Part shown: positions 1 through 9,700 of the stretch, one piece after another
How the letters are laid out: every line of letters begins with the position of its first letter
Numbering within the stretch: position 1 is the stretch's first letter
Origin: Chromera velia
Taxonomy: Eukaryota; Sar; Chromeraceae
NCBI GenBank assembly: GCA_018398765.1
Contig: JAHBMJ010001415.1
Location: forward strand, 6,344-30,821
Direction: 5' to 3'
DNA length: 24,478 nucleotides
Notes under the pieces: generated by a model
Database searches by the model: none
What the model was told of the DNA's origin: nothing
Seen by the model: the letters and a program-made list of their open reading frames with translations, nothing else
Made by a program: the position numbers and the translations under genes

Positions 1-1103
1 CCTCCCTCCAGCCCTCTTACACAACGCCGTTGCATAAGGTATTTTGTATGAGCCCCCTAGCGTGGAACCAATCAGTCAATCAAGTAAAAACTAGCTAGAG
101 ATCAAAAGATTCATCATAATACGATGACATAAGATAAAGATGAATCTTAGATAATCTCATAACAAGTTCATTGACAACTCATGTATCTGGCCGTATACTT
201 AGACACGTGACTTGGATAGCACTCAGTCTATCTCTAATTCTCAACATTCCGCTCTCTCAGCGCTCTCCATTCATTGATGAACGCCCCCACTACCGCCCCC
301 AGGCCTCTTCACTTACTGCAAAGGACCGACAAGGCTGTCGGTGAATTCTAGCATGTAGAGCTTAAAGACAGGGAATCAAGCAAGGGGAGAGCACTTTGGA
401 AAAAGAACTGATCCTCTCCGCCAGAGTCGAAACTCCTCAAGAGCAGATAGAGAAGGAAAAAAAAAAAAAGCTGGAGACGATGCAAAACGGGCATGGGTAT
501 ATGTAGTGCAGCTTTCTTTCTTGCCCCTTCTTCTCTGGCCGAGAGATGAAAGGAGAAAGACAGAGAAAGCGCAACTATGCTTGTGGAGATCCGGACCAGT
601 CGAAGTGCGCAGACGTGTCCCCATCCTCCCCTACATGATCAATCTGCATCGAATGGTATGCGTAGTGGATCTGCAGGCAGGCAGGCAGAAAAGAATTGAA
701 GGAATCAAGCGACGGGAAGGGGGGATGAGTGGCATCGATCAGGAGAGTCCAACATGCGGGCCGGGATTTTCTTTTGGAACGTTTCTCTTCTCCTTCAGTT
801 CTCCTTCAGAAGCAAAGTGTTGCCCGGCTTTTTGAATTGAGCCTGAGTGACTTCTTTCTGAGATCGCAATCTTGCAGCCACTGCCGTTCTATTTTTTTCA
901 CTTCCATCCCCCTTTGTCTTCTCTTCTTCTCCGTGCCTGGGTTTCCTGACGGAAATCTACACCTCAAAGTTCCTGCCATCGTAATCCTGCTACAGAGGGA
1001 GGATTGCAGGATGGAATGCATGCAGCCCCCCCCCCCCTCCAATGCAGCCGACGCAGACAGATGGGATGATGAAGCCATCCCCTGCCGAAAGAGCAGAGAA
1101 GGA
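1..1103. other. Non-coding flank downstream of the Hcp-like gene
   Basis: No convincing gene was found here. The first 240 bases or so are AT-richer, with short repeats around ctagctagag and gataa, and could be the edge of an old mobile element. The rest is C/T-rich on the plus strand, with homopolymer runs such as the C tract at 1025-1036. Open frames on both strands have low-complexity translations and no domain signature. One TGCATGCA octamer lies at 1017-1024. The part next to 1104 may be 3' untranslated sequence of the minus-strand Hcp-like gene. Confidence 0.5.
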
Positions 1104-1757
1104 TCAGTGAACTGTTTGGAGGAAATCCGGGGTGACCTCCCCGATCTGTGAAGCGAGAGGAGAACAACAGATCTCCACTCAGCAAGCAGTGGAGTACAGT
1201 TTTCCTGCCGTCTGTCTGTCTGTCTGCCTGTCTGTTTTTCCTTTTGTGTCTGACTGTCTGTCCTCTTGTCTGTCCCTCTGCCTCTCTGTCTGTGTCTAGC
1301 TCTCTGTCTATCTCTCTCTCTTTCGGTCTGTGTTGCTTTGTCTGTCTGTCTGTCCGTCTGCCTGCTTTTCTGACCGACTGACGATCATGTTGGCCTCCCC
1401 CTCCACGTAGTTCATTTTGACATCGGCGAGCCGCCCCTCTCGGCAGTTCATCTGGATGAACTTGCCCTCTGTCCCGTCGCGTCTGTTGCTGAAGAATTTT
1501 ATCGTCGCGTTCACAGTGTGACCGCGCTCAAGGGCCTGCAGACAAACACGCACAATGGTTAAACCGCTTTTGCCAGTGTTCTCGGCAACGCTAAGGCAGA
1601 AGGACTGAATAAAAAAAGAGTAATAGAAGTCGCTCGCTGGACTTCACGTATACATCAAAAAAAGAGAGGCCACTTCATCATCTTTCTTGCTTGTGATTCT
1701 GACTTTTCGCTTGACGTGTGAAGAAGAGACCAACCACACTACACACACGAGCGAGCG

Positions 1758-1789
<32 letters not shown>

Positions 1790-2784
1790 CAGTAGTCAAG
1801 AGTTTGCTTGCCTGCATGAGCATGGGAGTGGCTGGTCCCTGCGGACAGTCGAATTCGATCCGGTCGTAGTGCGTGTGGCCCGAGACGCGTGCCCCCGTTC
1901 CGATGTCCCTCTTCAGACCGTACGAGATCCTTTTACACTGGATCCATTCCGCCCTGACATGCAGGGGGGGGCGGGAGGTTCACAACGAAAGAAAAATCAA
2001 GCAGGCACAAACTGGGAAGGACACATACACTGACGTATACAAAAAGGCGGGCGGGCACTCGAGCAAACAGGAATGAGAGCAGACAGAGAGGTAGGGAAGG
2101 ATTTCCAAAAGAGTGCTGAAACACGAACGCACAGAAAGCGATCCCTAGAAGGGAAAACCGGAAGGCAGGGGCGAACGGTTACAGACACGCGACAAATTTT
2201 TCAAAGCAAGGCCGGAAAATTACCTTGGAAGTTCCTCTCCTCCAATGTGGGTAATGTCCGTGTTGCCCATCACACTTTTGCCGTTGCTCTCAAAATGGAC
2301 GAAGGCGTAGGTGTTCCCTTTAGTAACTGCTGAGTTCAGAGAGTCTGAAGGCAGACAGAAACTTGAAGGCAGAATTTGATGTTGCGCAATGCCACTCTCA
2401 AGCCTTTGGTGTGTCCACATCTTTGGCCAGCGTGCAGATACAGGATCGTCACCAAATCTCAGGAAAGTAAGATATGTCAGGCAAGATAAACAACAGATAC
2501 ATGTTGTATCTCTGCGTCTTTGTGCTTCCAGCGTTGCTTGTTCCCACTGTAATACACCTCGAGAATATACAGTGCTACCTGTCGCTCCCATCTAAAGTCA
2601 TAAATGAGCAGGAAGGAGACGTTCGCTCGCGTGGCTCACCTGCAGTCTTGCTTTCCGACGAGGCCTCCGTGAGCGCTTCAGATCCACGAAGAGCCGTGCC
2701 GATTCGTGCTCCGGATCCGGACACCACCAGCGTCACCAAGCAAGCCACAAGAAGGAGACGAGAAAAGGAGGAAGCAGTCTGCAT
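1104..2784 (-). CDS. Secreted Hcp-like (type VI secretion tube family) protein, five exons
   Basis: Exons on the minus strand: 2784-2640, 2329-2224, 1953-1812, 1535-1383, 1145-1104; all phases join, giving about 195 residues. Residues 1-26 are a signal peptide (MQTASSF, then a Leu/Val core, then SGSGA). The mature part follows the Hcp fold pattern: a first strand AFVHFESNG, then WIQCKRISYGL, a G-rich turn with ARVSGHTHYDRIEF, the family hallmark ATPMLMQALERGHTV, then IKFFSNRRDGTEGKF and the ADVKM strand. Mature length, about 168, matches bacterial Hcp. In bacteria Hcp hexamers form the injected tube of type VI secretion; the role here is unknown. Intron 3 starts with GC (CAG then GCAAGC). The 13-residue last exon is tentative; without that splice the frame runs on to a stop at 1308. 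The family call rests on pattern, not on a search. Confidence 0.7.
1210..1370. repeat. Imperfect (CTGT)n microsatellite
   Basis: Long imperfect CTGT/CTCT array inside the last proposed intron of the Hcp-like gene. On the coding (minus) strand it is a purine-rich ACAG array. It produces several spurious open frames of Cys/Leu/Ser or Thr/Asp/Arg repeats. Confidence 0.9.
1749..1789. repeat. (GAGC)n followed by (GA)n microsatellite
   Basis: A short GAGC array runs directly into a GA dinucleotide array. It lies within intron 3 (the GC-AG intron) of the Hcp-like gene, about 20 bases past its GC donor on the minus strand. Confidence 0.9.
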
Positions 2785-3578
2785 GTTAAGATCAATACCT
2801 CAATTGGACGAGACGTTTCAAATTGATCACTTTAGAGAGTAGAGGATCCAGTGGGCGCCGCGTCGCCGTCTCCTTTTTGACCGTTGCTTGCGTAGCCTCC
2901 TGCGTCTCTAGGAAAGCGTGGATTGATGCATGAAAAGGGAATCATGGAGAAGCATGCACTCTCCATCAAGAAGCAGCTTGCCTTTGATCCTGATACATCC
3001 TGATGCCTTCTGATACCTTAGCACATCTTAGCACCATATAGCACCATTGAGGACCGCCATGGACCGCTTAATTCTCAAATCAGATATTGTTTCGTATATT
3101 GCATGTTGCCTGACCCCAGCTAGGCTCCGCGCCGAGTCCGCGCGCGGGCCGGGCCCGGCCATGCAGATGGGGCCCGGCGGCCGCATGCAGATCCGATTTT
3201 GAACAGATGGCATGGCCATGGCATGGCCCCACGAAATCGGCTCACATGCCACAATCATGCCACATGACCTGACAACACATACATACCCTCATGCACTATA
3301 TACGTGCTTGCGATCATGCAGTGGACTGTAAGCTGTAAACAGACACGCATTCAGTTCTTCAGATTCCCACGTGTACCCAATTGACAGTCCCTTGAGGCTT
3401 GAGCGAATTGGATTCCAATCTCAATTCTCTCTTTTTTGGTGACGGGCCGGACCAACTGCCCAAGCGGACCGGCGTGTTGCTTTGTGTTGCTCACGAACTA
3501 CTGTTGTGTGTTGCCCAAGCAACACCCTGCTTTCAAATTTTGCTGTTGCCTTCTGCTGCTCCGTCTACATTCGTTCAG
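2785..3578. promoter_or_regulatory. Shared upstream region of the divergent Hcp-like and ankyrin genes
   Basis: About 0.8 kb lie between the two start codons, which face away from each other, so both promoters must lie here or overlap. Visible structure: an inverted repeat ATGGAGA/TCTCCAT at 2944-2966; short direct repeats of tagcac at 3019-3046; a 14-base perfect GC palindrome at 3147-3160, flanked by two copies of catgcagat (3160-3168 and 3184-3192); and a catggccatg palindrome at 3211-3220. No TATA box stands out. The stretch 3399-3578 is open in the ankyrin frame but has no ATG, and it ends in ttcgttcag just before the ATG. It may be 5' untranslated sequence or end in a 3' splice site. 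Confidence 0.5.
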
Positions 3579-4805
3579 ATGGACGGGGCCGATGAAAAAA
3601 ATTCCCCTGAGCTCAGCGTCTCCAACGGTCTATTGCGACTGTCGCCGATGATCCTGCAGAACGTCCGCAGATTTCGCCCTATTGAGGCTGAGCTTTTGCG
3701 AGAACAGGTCGAAAAGTGTGCTGACGAGAGGGAGGGGCGGGCGGACCTGGTTCTTCTCCTCAGACTGGGTGCAGACATCAATGAGTTGGTGGAAGTGGCG
3801 GATAGATTTTTACCTGGGCACAAAATCTACAGAGAGACTGCTCTCCACCTCGCAGCCTCGATCGGCTCAGTCGACACAGTGTTGACTCTTCTGGAATACG
3901 GCGCCGCTGTTGAGAGAAGAGACTCAGCAGGCTGGTCAGCCCTCATTAGGGCATCCTGGAAAGGGCGCACACCAGTTGTGAAAGTCCTTCTGGAAGCAAA
4001 GGCAGCGATTGACGTTGTCACAGAGGACAAGCATTGGACTGCGTTGATGCAGGCCTCACACAAAGGACATCTGGATGTTGTGAGAGTCTTGACAGAGGCA
4101 GGGGCGGATCCGAACAAGTCTGCAAGAGACGGTGAGTATACTGCCCTGCTTCTCGCCTCCATGGCCGGGCATTCAAAAGTGGTGGAGATTCTCATTTCCG
4201 CGGGTGCAAATATGGAGGCCTGTGATGGGCATTATGGATCGACTCCATTAATATGGGCTTCTGACATAGGAAATGTTGAGGTGGTGAGGATACTCATCGA
4301 GGGAAAAGCAGACCCCAATGCCCAGTGCGGGATCGGTCAGACCGCTCTCATCAAAGCCTCAGAGAATGGACATACTGAGGTGGTCAGAGCGATTCTGACC
4401 GCATCGGAGGACGTGGATGTCGACGCTTGTGACCCAGATGGAACACGCGCCCTGATGCTGGCAGCAGGGATAGGGTACACCGACATTGTAAAGCTTTTGG
4501 TCGAGGCAAAGGCAAACCTGCATGCCGTCGACGCTTACAGAAAGACAGCGCTCGCTCGTGCTTGTGATCGTGGTCACGACGCAGTCGCTGAAATTCTCAG
4601 AGGCGCAGCTGCAAGTGCAGCAGCCTCCTCGGTCCTTCCAGCCCCGCCAGAGGACCTCAATCTGGTTACCAACACCAGACGGTGGCGTGACCGCTCCACC
4701 GATCCCGGTCGAGAGGGAATTTATCGCTACAGCACAGCCGGTCGTGTTTCGTCGGGGGACGCCCCGGAATCATTCGGAGACCTCGATCCCAGCTTCGGCG
4801 TCTAG
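3579..4805 (+). CDS. Ankyrin-repeat protein, intronless
   Basis: 408 residues from the ATG at 3579; the open frame extends upstream but without an ATG. About eight ankyrin repeats span residues 84-345, each with the TALxxAS..GHxxVVxxLL..GA core: TALHLAASIGSVDTV, SALIRASWKGRTPVV, TALMQASHKGHLDVV, TALLLASMAGHSKVV, TPLIWASDIGNVEVV, TALIKASENGHTEVV, RALMLAAGIGYTDIV, TALARACDRGHDAVA. A degenerate half repeat (LVLLLRLGADIN) lies near residue 58. There is no signal peptide or membrane segment, so a cytosolic or nuclear scaffold is likely. The roughly 65-residue tail is Ala/Ser/Pro- then Arg-rich and probably disordered. Ankyrin repeats bind proteins and reveal neither partner nor pathway. It is divergent from the Hcp-like gene. 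An upstream non-coding exon ending in the cag before the ATG is possible. Confidence 0.85.
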   Translation: MDGADEKNSPELSVSNGLLRLSPMILQNVRRFRPIEAELLREQVEKCADEREGRADLVLLLRLGADINELVEVADRFLPGHKIYRETALHLAASIGSVDTVLTLLEYGAAVERRDSAGWSALIRASWKGRTPVVKVLLEAKAAIDVVTEDKHWTALMQASHKGHLDVVRVLTEAGADPNKSARDGEYTALLLASMAGHSKVVEILISAGANMEACDGHYGSTPLIWASDIGNVEVVRILIEGKADPNAQCGIGQTALIKASENGHTEVVRAILTASEDVDVDACDPDGTRALMLAAGIGYTDIVKLLVEAKANLHAVDAYRKTALARACDRGHDAVAEILRGAAASAAASSVLPAPPEDLNLVTNTRRWRDRSTDPGREGIYRYSTAGRVSSGDAPESFGDLDPSFGV

Positions 4806-5617
4806 TTCGGCGTGAGCCTCAATCCGTAGTCCATCCGTAGTCTCTCGTAGTCAAATGCACGTGTGCACGATGTTGTGCAGGATTGAATATGGCTAAACTT
4901 TTTAATATTTAACGCCAGCTGCAGCTTGGTTGTTTATGCCTTGTCATTTGGTTACGAATGAATGAAGAACCAATGTCTGTATGAACGTCTTTGAGTCTTT
5001 AGGAATGAGTGCCATTGAGTTACCCAATTTAAGTAGCCCCTTGAGTAGCCTATTCTAGAGCCTATTAAACAGCCCTATTTTAACGTAAGTGACCATCTAC
5101 TATAAGTTTATAACTTAGTTTATAAGGTTGTTCTGTATATGTCTAGAAGCATATCCTAGAGCATATCTATATGAAAATGTATAAGTAGAAACAAATTCAA
5201 ACAATTAAATAAAGCCCAAAATATTTTTTTTTTTTTTTTTAAATTATGTTGCCTCTTAAAGTTTAATGAATAGAAAGAGTTAATTTGAGTTGACTTATTC
5301 AACAAGGCTATAAAAAAGTGTAAAAACAAATTATTGAAGCCTAAGAGGCTGAGCATTATAAATTTTGTTTTTTAAACTCTGTTTTTCTTTCTAAGATATA
5401 AACTAGCCTGTGCCTAGGCCTGTGCACTGTAAAATGACATTGTTCTTACTTTTTAACTTATATATCAAGCATGATCAAGCCTGTCGACCTCGGGCTGTCT
5501 TATATTTTTTAATTAATACCTATAAATTTATAGAATATCAATCTAGAATTAATGCGTTTGTTGTATCTACTCTGTTTGCACATGCAACGGGATGGTACAA
5601 ACTTTACTTTGGTGCGC
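4806..5617. other. AT-rich island without a gene
   Basis: From about 4900 to 5580 the sequence turns strongly AT-rich and loses the coding texture of both neighbours. It holds a 17-base T run (5224-5240), a 14-base perfect palindrome CTATAAATTTATAG (5520-5533), tandem agcatatc-type repeats near 5148-5168, and direct repeats of cctgtgc near 5408-5425. The small open frames are Leu/Phe/Lys-rich and resemble no protein. A degraded mobile element or an organelle-derived insertion are both possible; neither can be shown from the sequence alone. Confidence 0.5.
5224..5240. repeat. Poly-T run
   Basis: Seventeen T residues in a row inside the AT-rich island. On the minus strand this is a poly-A run that could be the tail of a retroposed copy, but no recognisable coding body precedes it. 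Confidence 0.7.
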
Positions 5618-6731
5618 TCAAGCAGGAGAGCGAGAAAAAGACGACCCGAAGAGAAGTGCCCGACTATCCTGTTCTTTTCCTGCCGAACCCCTTCTCGCGG
5701 TTACCTGTTTTGCTCTGTTTTTTGCTGCCTGCTGTCGCCAGGTGATTTCGGCTGCCGCTGCGTGATGCCTTTCAGCTCGTCCTTGTGCGTTGGAGAGAGC
5801 GTCGAGCCCCTCTGCCGAGGCACAGGAGGTGCCGGGCAAGCCTGTGTTTCGTTGAGAGTAACAATGCGCTTTCTTTGCTTTGACATCAGCGCCCTGCACA
5901 CCGAAAGACAAGGAACAGGGGGACTGAGATGCCCTTTGCAGCGCCACACAGGCAGGTCCTCCCTGGCCCTCAGGAGACCATACAGAAATCAGACCGGATC
6001 GGACATCAGCAAGGTCTTGTCCCAACGAGAGGGGACAACAGCGTGAGAAGAAAGAGCCCCCCGCGTCTGCAGAGTGGAGGTCCAAATAGATCGCGGTGTC
6101 GCATGTTGCCTCAAGGATTCCCTGCAGGAGAGGGTGCTGCTCTTGTCTGATCAGCATCGCGCGGGAGAGCACACACGGATCTAGCGCCTTGCAGGAGACC
6201 TCATGAGAAGCTGAGCCTTCGTCCCTTTCTCTATCTTGCTTCTGAAGACAGCTGAGCCTGAGAGCCTCAGACAACGCGGCACACTGTCGCACCTCCTCCT
6301 GCTGCTGGCGGTTGGCGCACAGATGCGCCGCCGCCAGATGGAACGCCGAGGGCCAGACCGTCGATCGATTCTGCAGGAAGGAAGGGAGGAACGGGGACAA
6401 GCAAATAGATAGACAGACAGATGGGAAAGCAGACAGAAAATTTTGAGAAGGATCCTCGCAATCTTCCAGTTCCTCTCACCCCCTGTCTTTGAAACTATGC
6501 CTAGCTTGGCAACCGAGCTTGACCAGGAACCTTTCTCTGCTGGCAGGCACGAAGAAAAGAGACCAACACTCAGAGAAGATGAAGTTTCGGCAGTCCTTCA
6601 TGGAGCCGAACCACTCAACACATCTATTTCAGCAAAATTCTAGAGAGGGGGGGCACAAAAAGGCGATGCGATAAAACCACTATCTCATGTTACAGCTGTA
6701 CTATTAAGAAATCTTCACCTCTCTCGTTTCA

Positions 6732-6771
<40 letters not shown>

Positions 6772-9700
6772 TATTTCTGTACTGACAGGGAAAGCAACAG
6801 GAATGGGCGCAGCGGGGAAGAGCTCCGAGAAGGGGCGCTTCGAATTCCCCTGAAGACTGAAGCGGTCGCCTTCTCCCTCCCCTCCAGCTTCTGGAGCCAC
6901 AACTTTCAGCGTTCCCCCACCGCACCCCGTCTCTGCTGCACTGCCGCTGCACGTCCTCTCAACAAGATCAGAGAGGAGGGCAGCAGGACTGGAGGACCTC
7001 AACAGCGTTGCAGTGGGAAACAGGGCAGCTTGGCAATCTGCGTGCGTCAACAAAGGGGAATCAAAGCACTGTTCTTCGGTCAAACGGTGCCCGTGAGGCG
7101 ACGACGAAATTCAAAAATGGATCTGGTATCAGTAAACTTTTGAGCATCGGAGCTTTCTTTTTCGTCCTCGATCACCCTCTGCGGACGCCCGATTTTCAAA
7201 GGATCAAACTACCATACAATAACAGAAAACGCAACACTTCTGAGAGCAACCATTACAATAGAAGCTCTGTCTGACATTATCACCCTCTTCACGGACCTCT
7301 GCAGAGGCCCCACTTCTGCGTCTCCTCCTCCTCGTACCAATTTACAAAGTCCTTCGTTGACACACGGGTCGAGCATCCCTGCACGCAGACACACAGGTAG
7401 ACAGACAGACAGAGTAGATCGCACGCAAGGTGGAAAACTCAGACGCCAGTCCGTTGTGATGTCCGTCTCTTGGTGTCTTCGAGAGAACAGGAAGGCGAGA
7501 AGGAAATGCAGGGGAAACTTTTGTCAACAGATGTTACCATTTTAATACAGAAAAGCCCCCCTTGCCCGCCGCCCCCAAATCCACACGCACAATAAGGAGA
7601 TGCCCACCTTATGTCTGCAGAGAGCCCCGAGACGTTCTCCTTGCGCCCCAGGCTTCTGAATACAGAAAGAAAGAAAGACAGACAGACAGACAGACAGAAA
7701 GAAAGAAAGAAAGAAAAGGAGACAACATGAAGACGGGCGGAAAATCTCCAGCGGAATGAGATAGGAAGCTGAAGAACGTCAACGCAAAGAAAGTCAGCAT
7801 CACTCGAAGAACAGCGCTAGCCAGACCCAGAAACACCCCCCCCGTATGGTTTACTGCGCACACATTATGCTCCAGACAAAAGCGGCTCAGCGGCATGATG
7901 CCATGCAGAGTCGTGGGAAAGCTAAAAACACAAAAGTCCTTTGACAGCTTGAATGGATCGCCCCCGTATTTTTCCACACAAAACAGCTACCTCATTTTTT
8001 CCAGAAGTCAACAGCGGCAGGGCTTCCAGCTTCTCCCCCTTCTGCTCGAGGATGTTCACCCTCATTGTGGCTCTGTCCCCTTCCCCTTCCGCAGAAACCC
8101 GCCCTCCTCTGCCCACCAGAACGACGTCATCAGAGGTTGCGTTTGCCCAGAAGGCAGAGTTTGGTTGACTGATGCCGGAAGCCTCCTGCCCCCTCTTTCT
8201 TCTTCTCTCAACTGGTGCAGCACAGCGACCAGTTGAGTGACTGTAGACCACCGGAATGTTTTGTGTGCAGACTGCAGGGGTGCAGCAGGAGAAGACGCAG
8301 ACCTGTCCCGCGTCCAGAGGCGCTCTGCAGACGCCTGAGTGCACTGCCCTTGAATGGAGACAGCGTCGGCACATCCCGGGGGAGAACGGAGAGGGCGAGA
8401 AATTCTGCATTGAAAAAAAATGCATAACGAAGCTGCAAGGTTTCTTTGCACCTCTGAAGATTCAAAAAGACAGTGAAGCTCTGTACATGTATGGATCAAC
8501 TCAAAGCGATAAACAAAAGTCACGGAAGGCGCCGGCACATGAGCGTGTACACTGTCAGTATTCCAGGAACCGGAGAAGGATAATTGAGTAGAACGCTACC
8601 AACCTCACAAACTGAAAAAGCTTCCCAATCGCTGGGCTCCAAACTCTCCCCGCAAGCATCTTCGTACTCTCTGGGCATTCTCTGCACATAAATTTCATCT
8701 TCTGTCTCCTGATGCTGCCCTCCTTCTTCTGAGAGGCCAAACCGTGGAAGAGCCGAGGCGGCAGGTGGCTGCTGGTTTGGGTCTTTCTTCTCCTTCTCCT
8801 TCTCAGTCGAGAAGAGCTCATCTGCAGCCCCGCGGAGGGCCTCTGTCAGGCCCACATTGCTTGCGCGCTTGTTTCCTTTTGTATGATCTGTCTTGCATTC
8901 CTTCTCTCCTTTGGTGTTCTTCGTGTCGTCTTCGTCTTCGGGGTTGCCTGGAAGGAGACGGAAGTCCATGTCTACCCGGAGGCTCTGGATTCTTTCTGCC
9001 AATTTGGGCATCGCCTCTCTCATCCAGGAGGCACCCTCCATTTCGGCCTGTAGAAGCGGCCTTCTCCGGGGAGACTGCGGCCGGTTGTCGAGGTGAACCC
9101 GTGGGGAGTGCCTCGAGGGCTTGGCATGGGGGGTTAAGATGGAGGCGATGGAAGCGCCAGCTTTTCTGACTGTGCTGAACGAGTTAGTGCACTTAGGCGG
9201 CTGACAGTCCGTTGGCTGATTAGTTTGGCAGGCAGGTCCGTGGCAGGCGGGTTGGGTGTTTATTGTACTGATAATTCTTTGACCTATTACAGATGCGTTG
9301 CAAGAGGGCGGATGTGGGGATGTGTGGGCGCACGGACATGAACATGGGGGGCAGCACGGGGAGGAACAGAGGGGAGGGCTGGGTTGCGGAGGGAAAGGAG
9401 GCCCGTTGACAAAAGGGAGGGGCCAGAGAAAAGGGATGACCCCAGGAGGAGAGGGCCAATATGGAGACTGGGTAAGGGGGCATTGGGGTTGGTGCGTCGG
9501 GGGGGTGGGGGGTTGGGGTGGGGGGGGTTCTTTTTCTGCTGTCGGTGTTTCGTCTTCAAAAGAGACCTTGCTGCCTTCTCGCTTTGAAGAGGTCATAATG
9601 CTAGAANGCTGCGAAAGAATTTCCCCGCTTGGGCGTCCCGGGAGCGTGCGATGGAGGAGGCGGCGGCGGGGCAGGTGGCGACCCTCCTCTGTCGGTTGAT

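Noticed and set aside
729-1151. 140-residue plus-strand open frame
   Set aside because: Starts at GTG, covers C/T-rich low-complexity DNA and opposes the Hcp-like 3' end; no domain.
3399-3578. Upstream extension of the ankyrin protein to 468 residues
   Set aside because: The extension starts at a TTG and has no ATG; its translation is Cys/Leu-rich and unlike the rest. The first ATG is 3579.
5701-5905. Alternative last exon of the C2 gene, entered at a gtgtgcag acceptor and ending in TAA
   Set aside because: It reads plausibly (basic, Pro/Gln-rich) but needs a phase-2 donor upstream, and no good one was found. The long frame to 5618 was kept, with the doubt noted.
5552-6046. 164-residue plus-strand open frame
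   Set aside because: It begins in the AT-rich island and then overlaps the last minus-strand exon of the C2 gene; Cys/Arg/Ser-rich translation with no domain.
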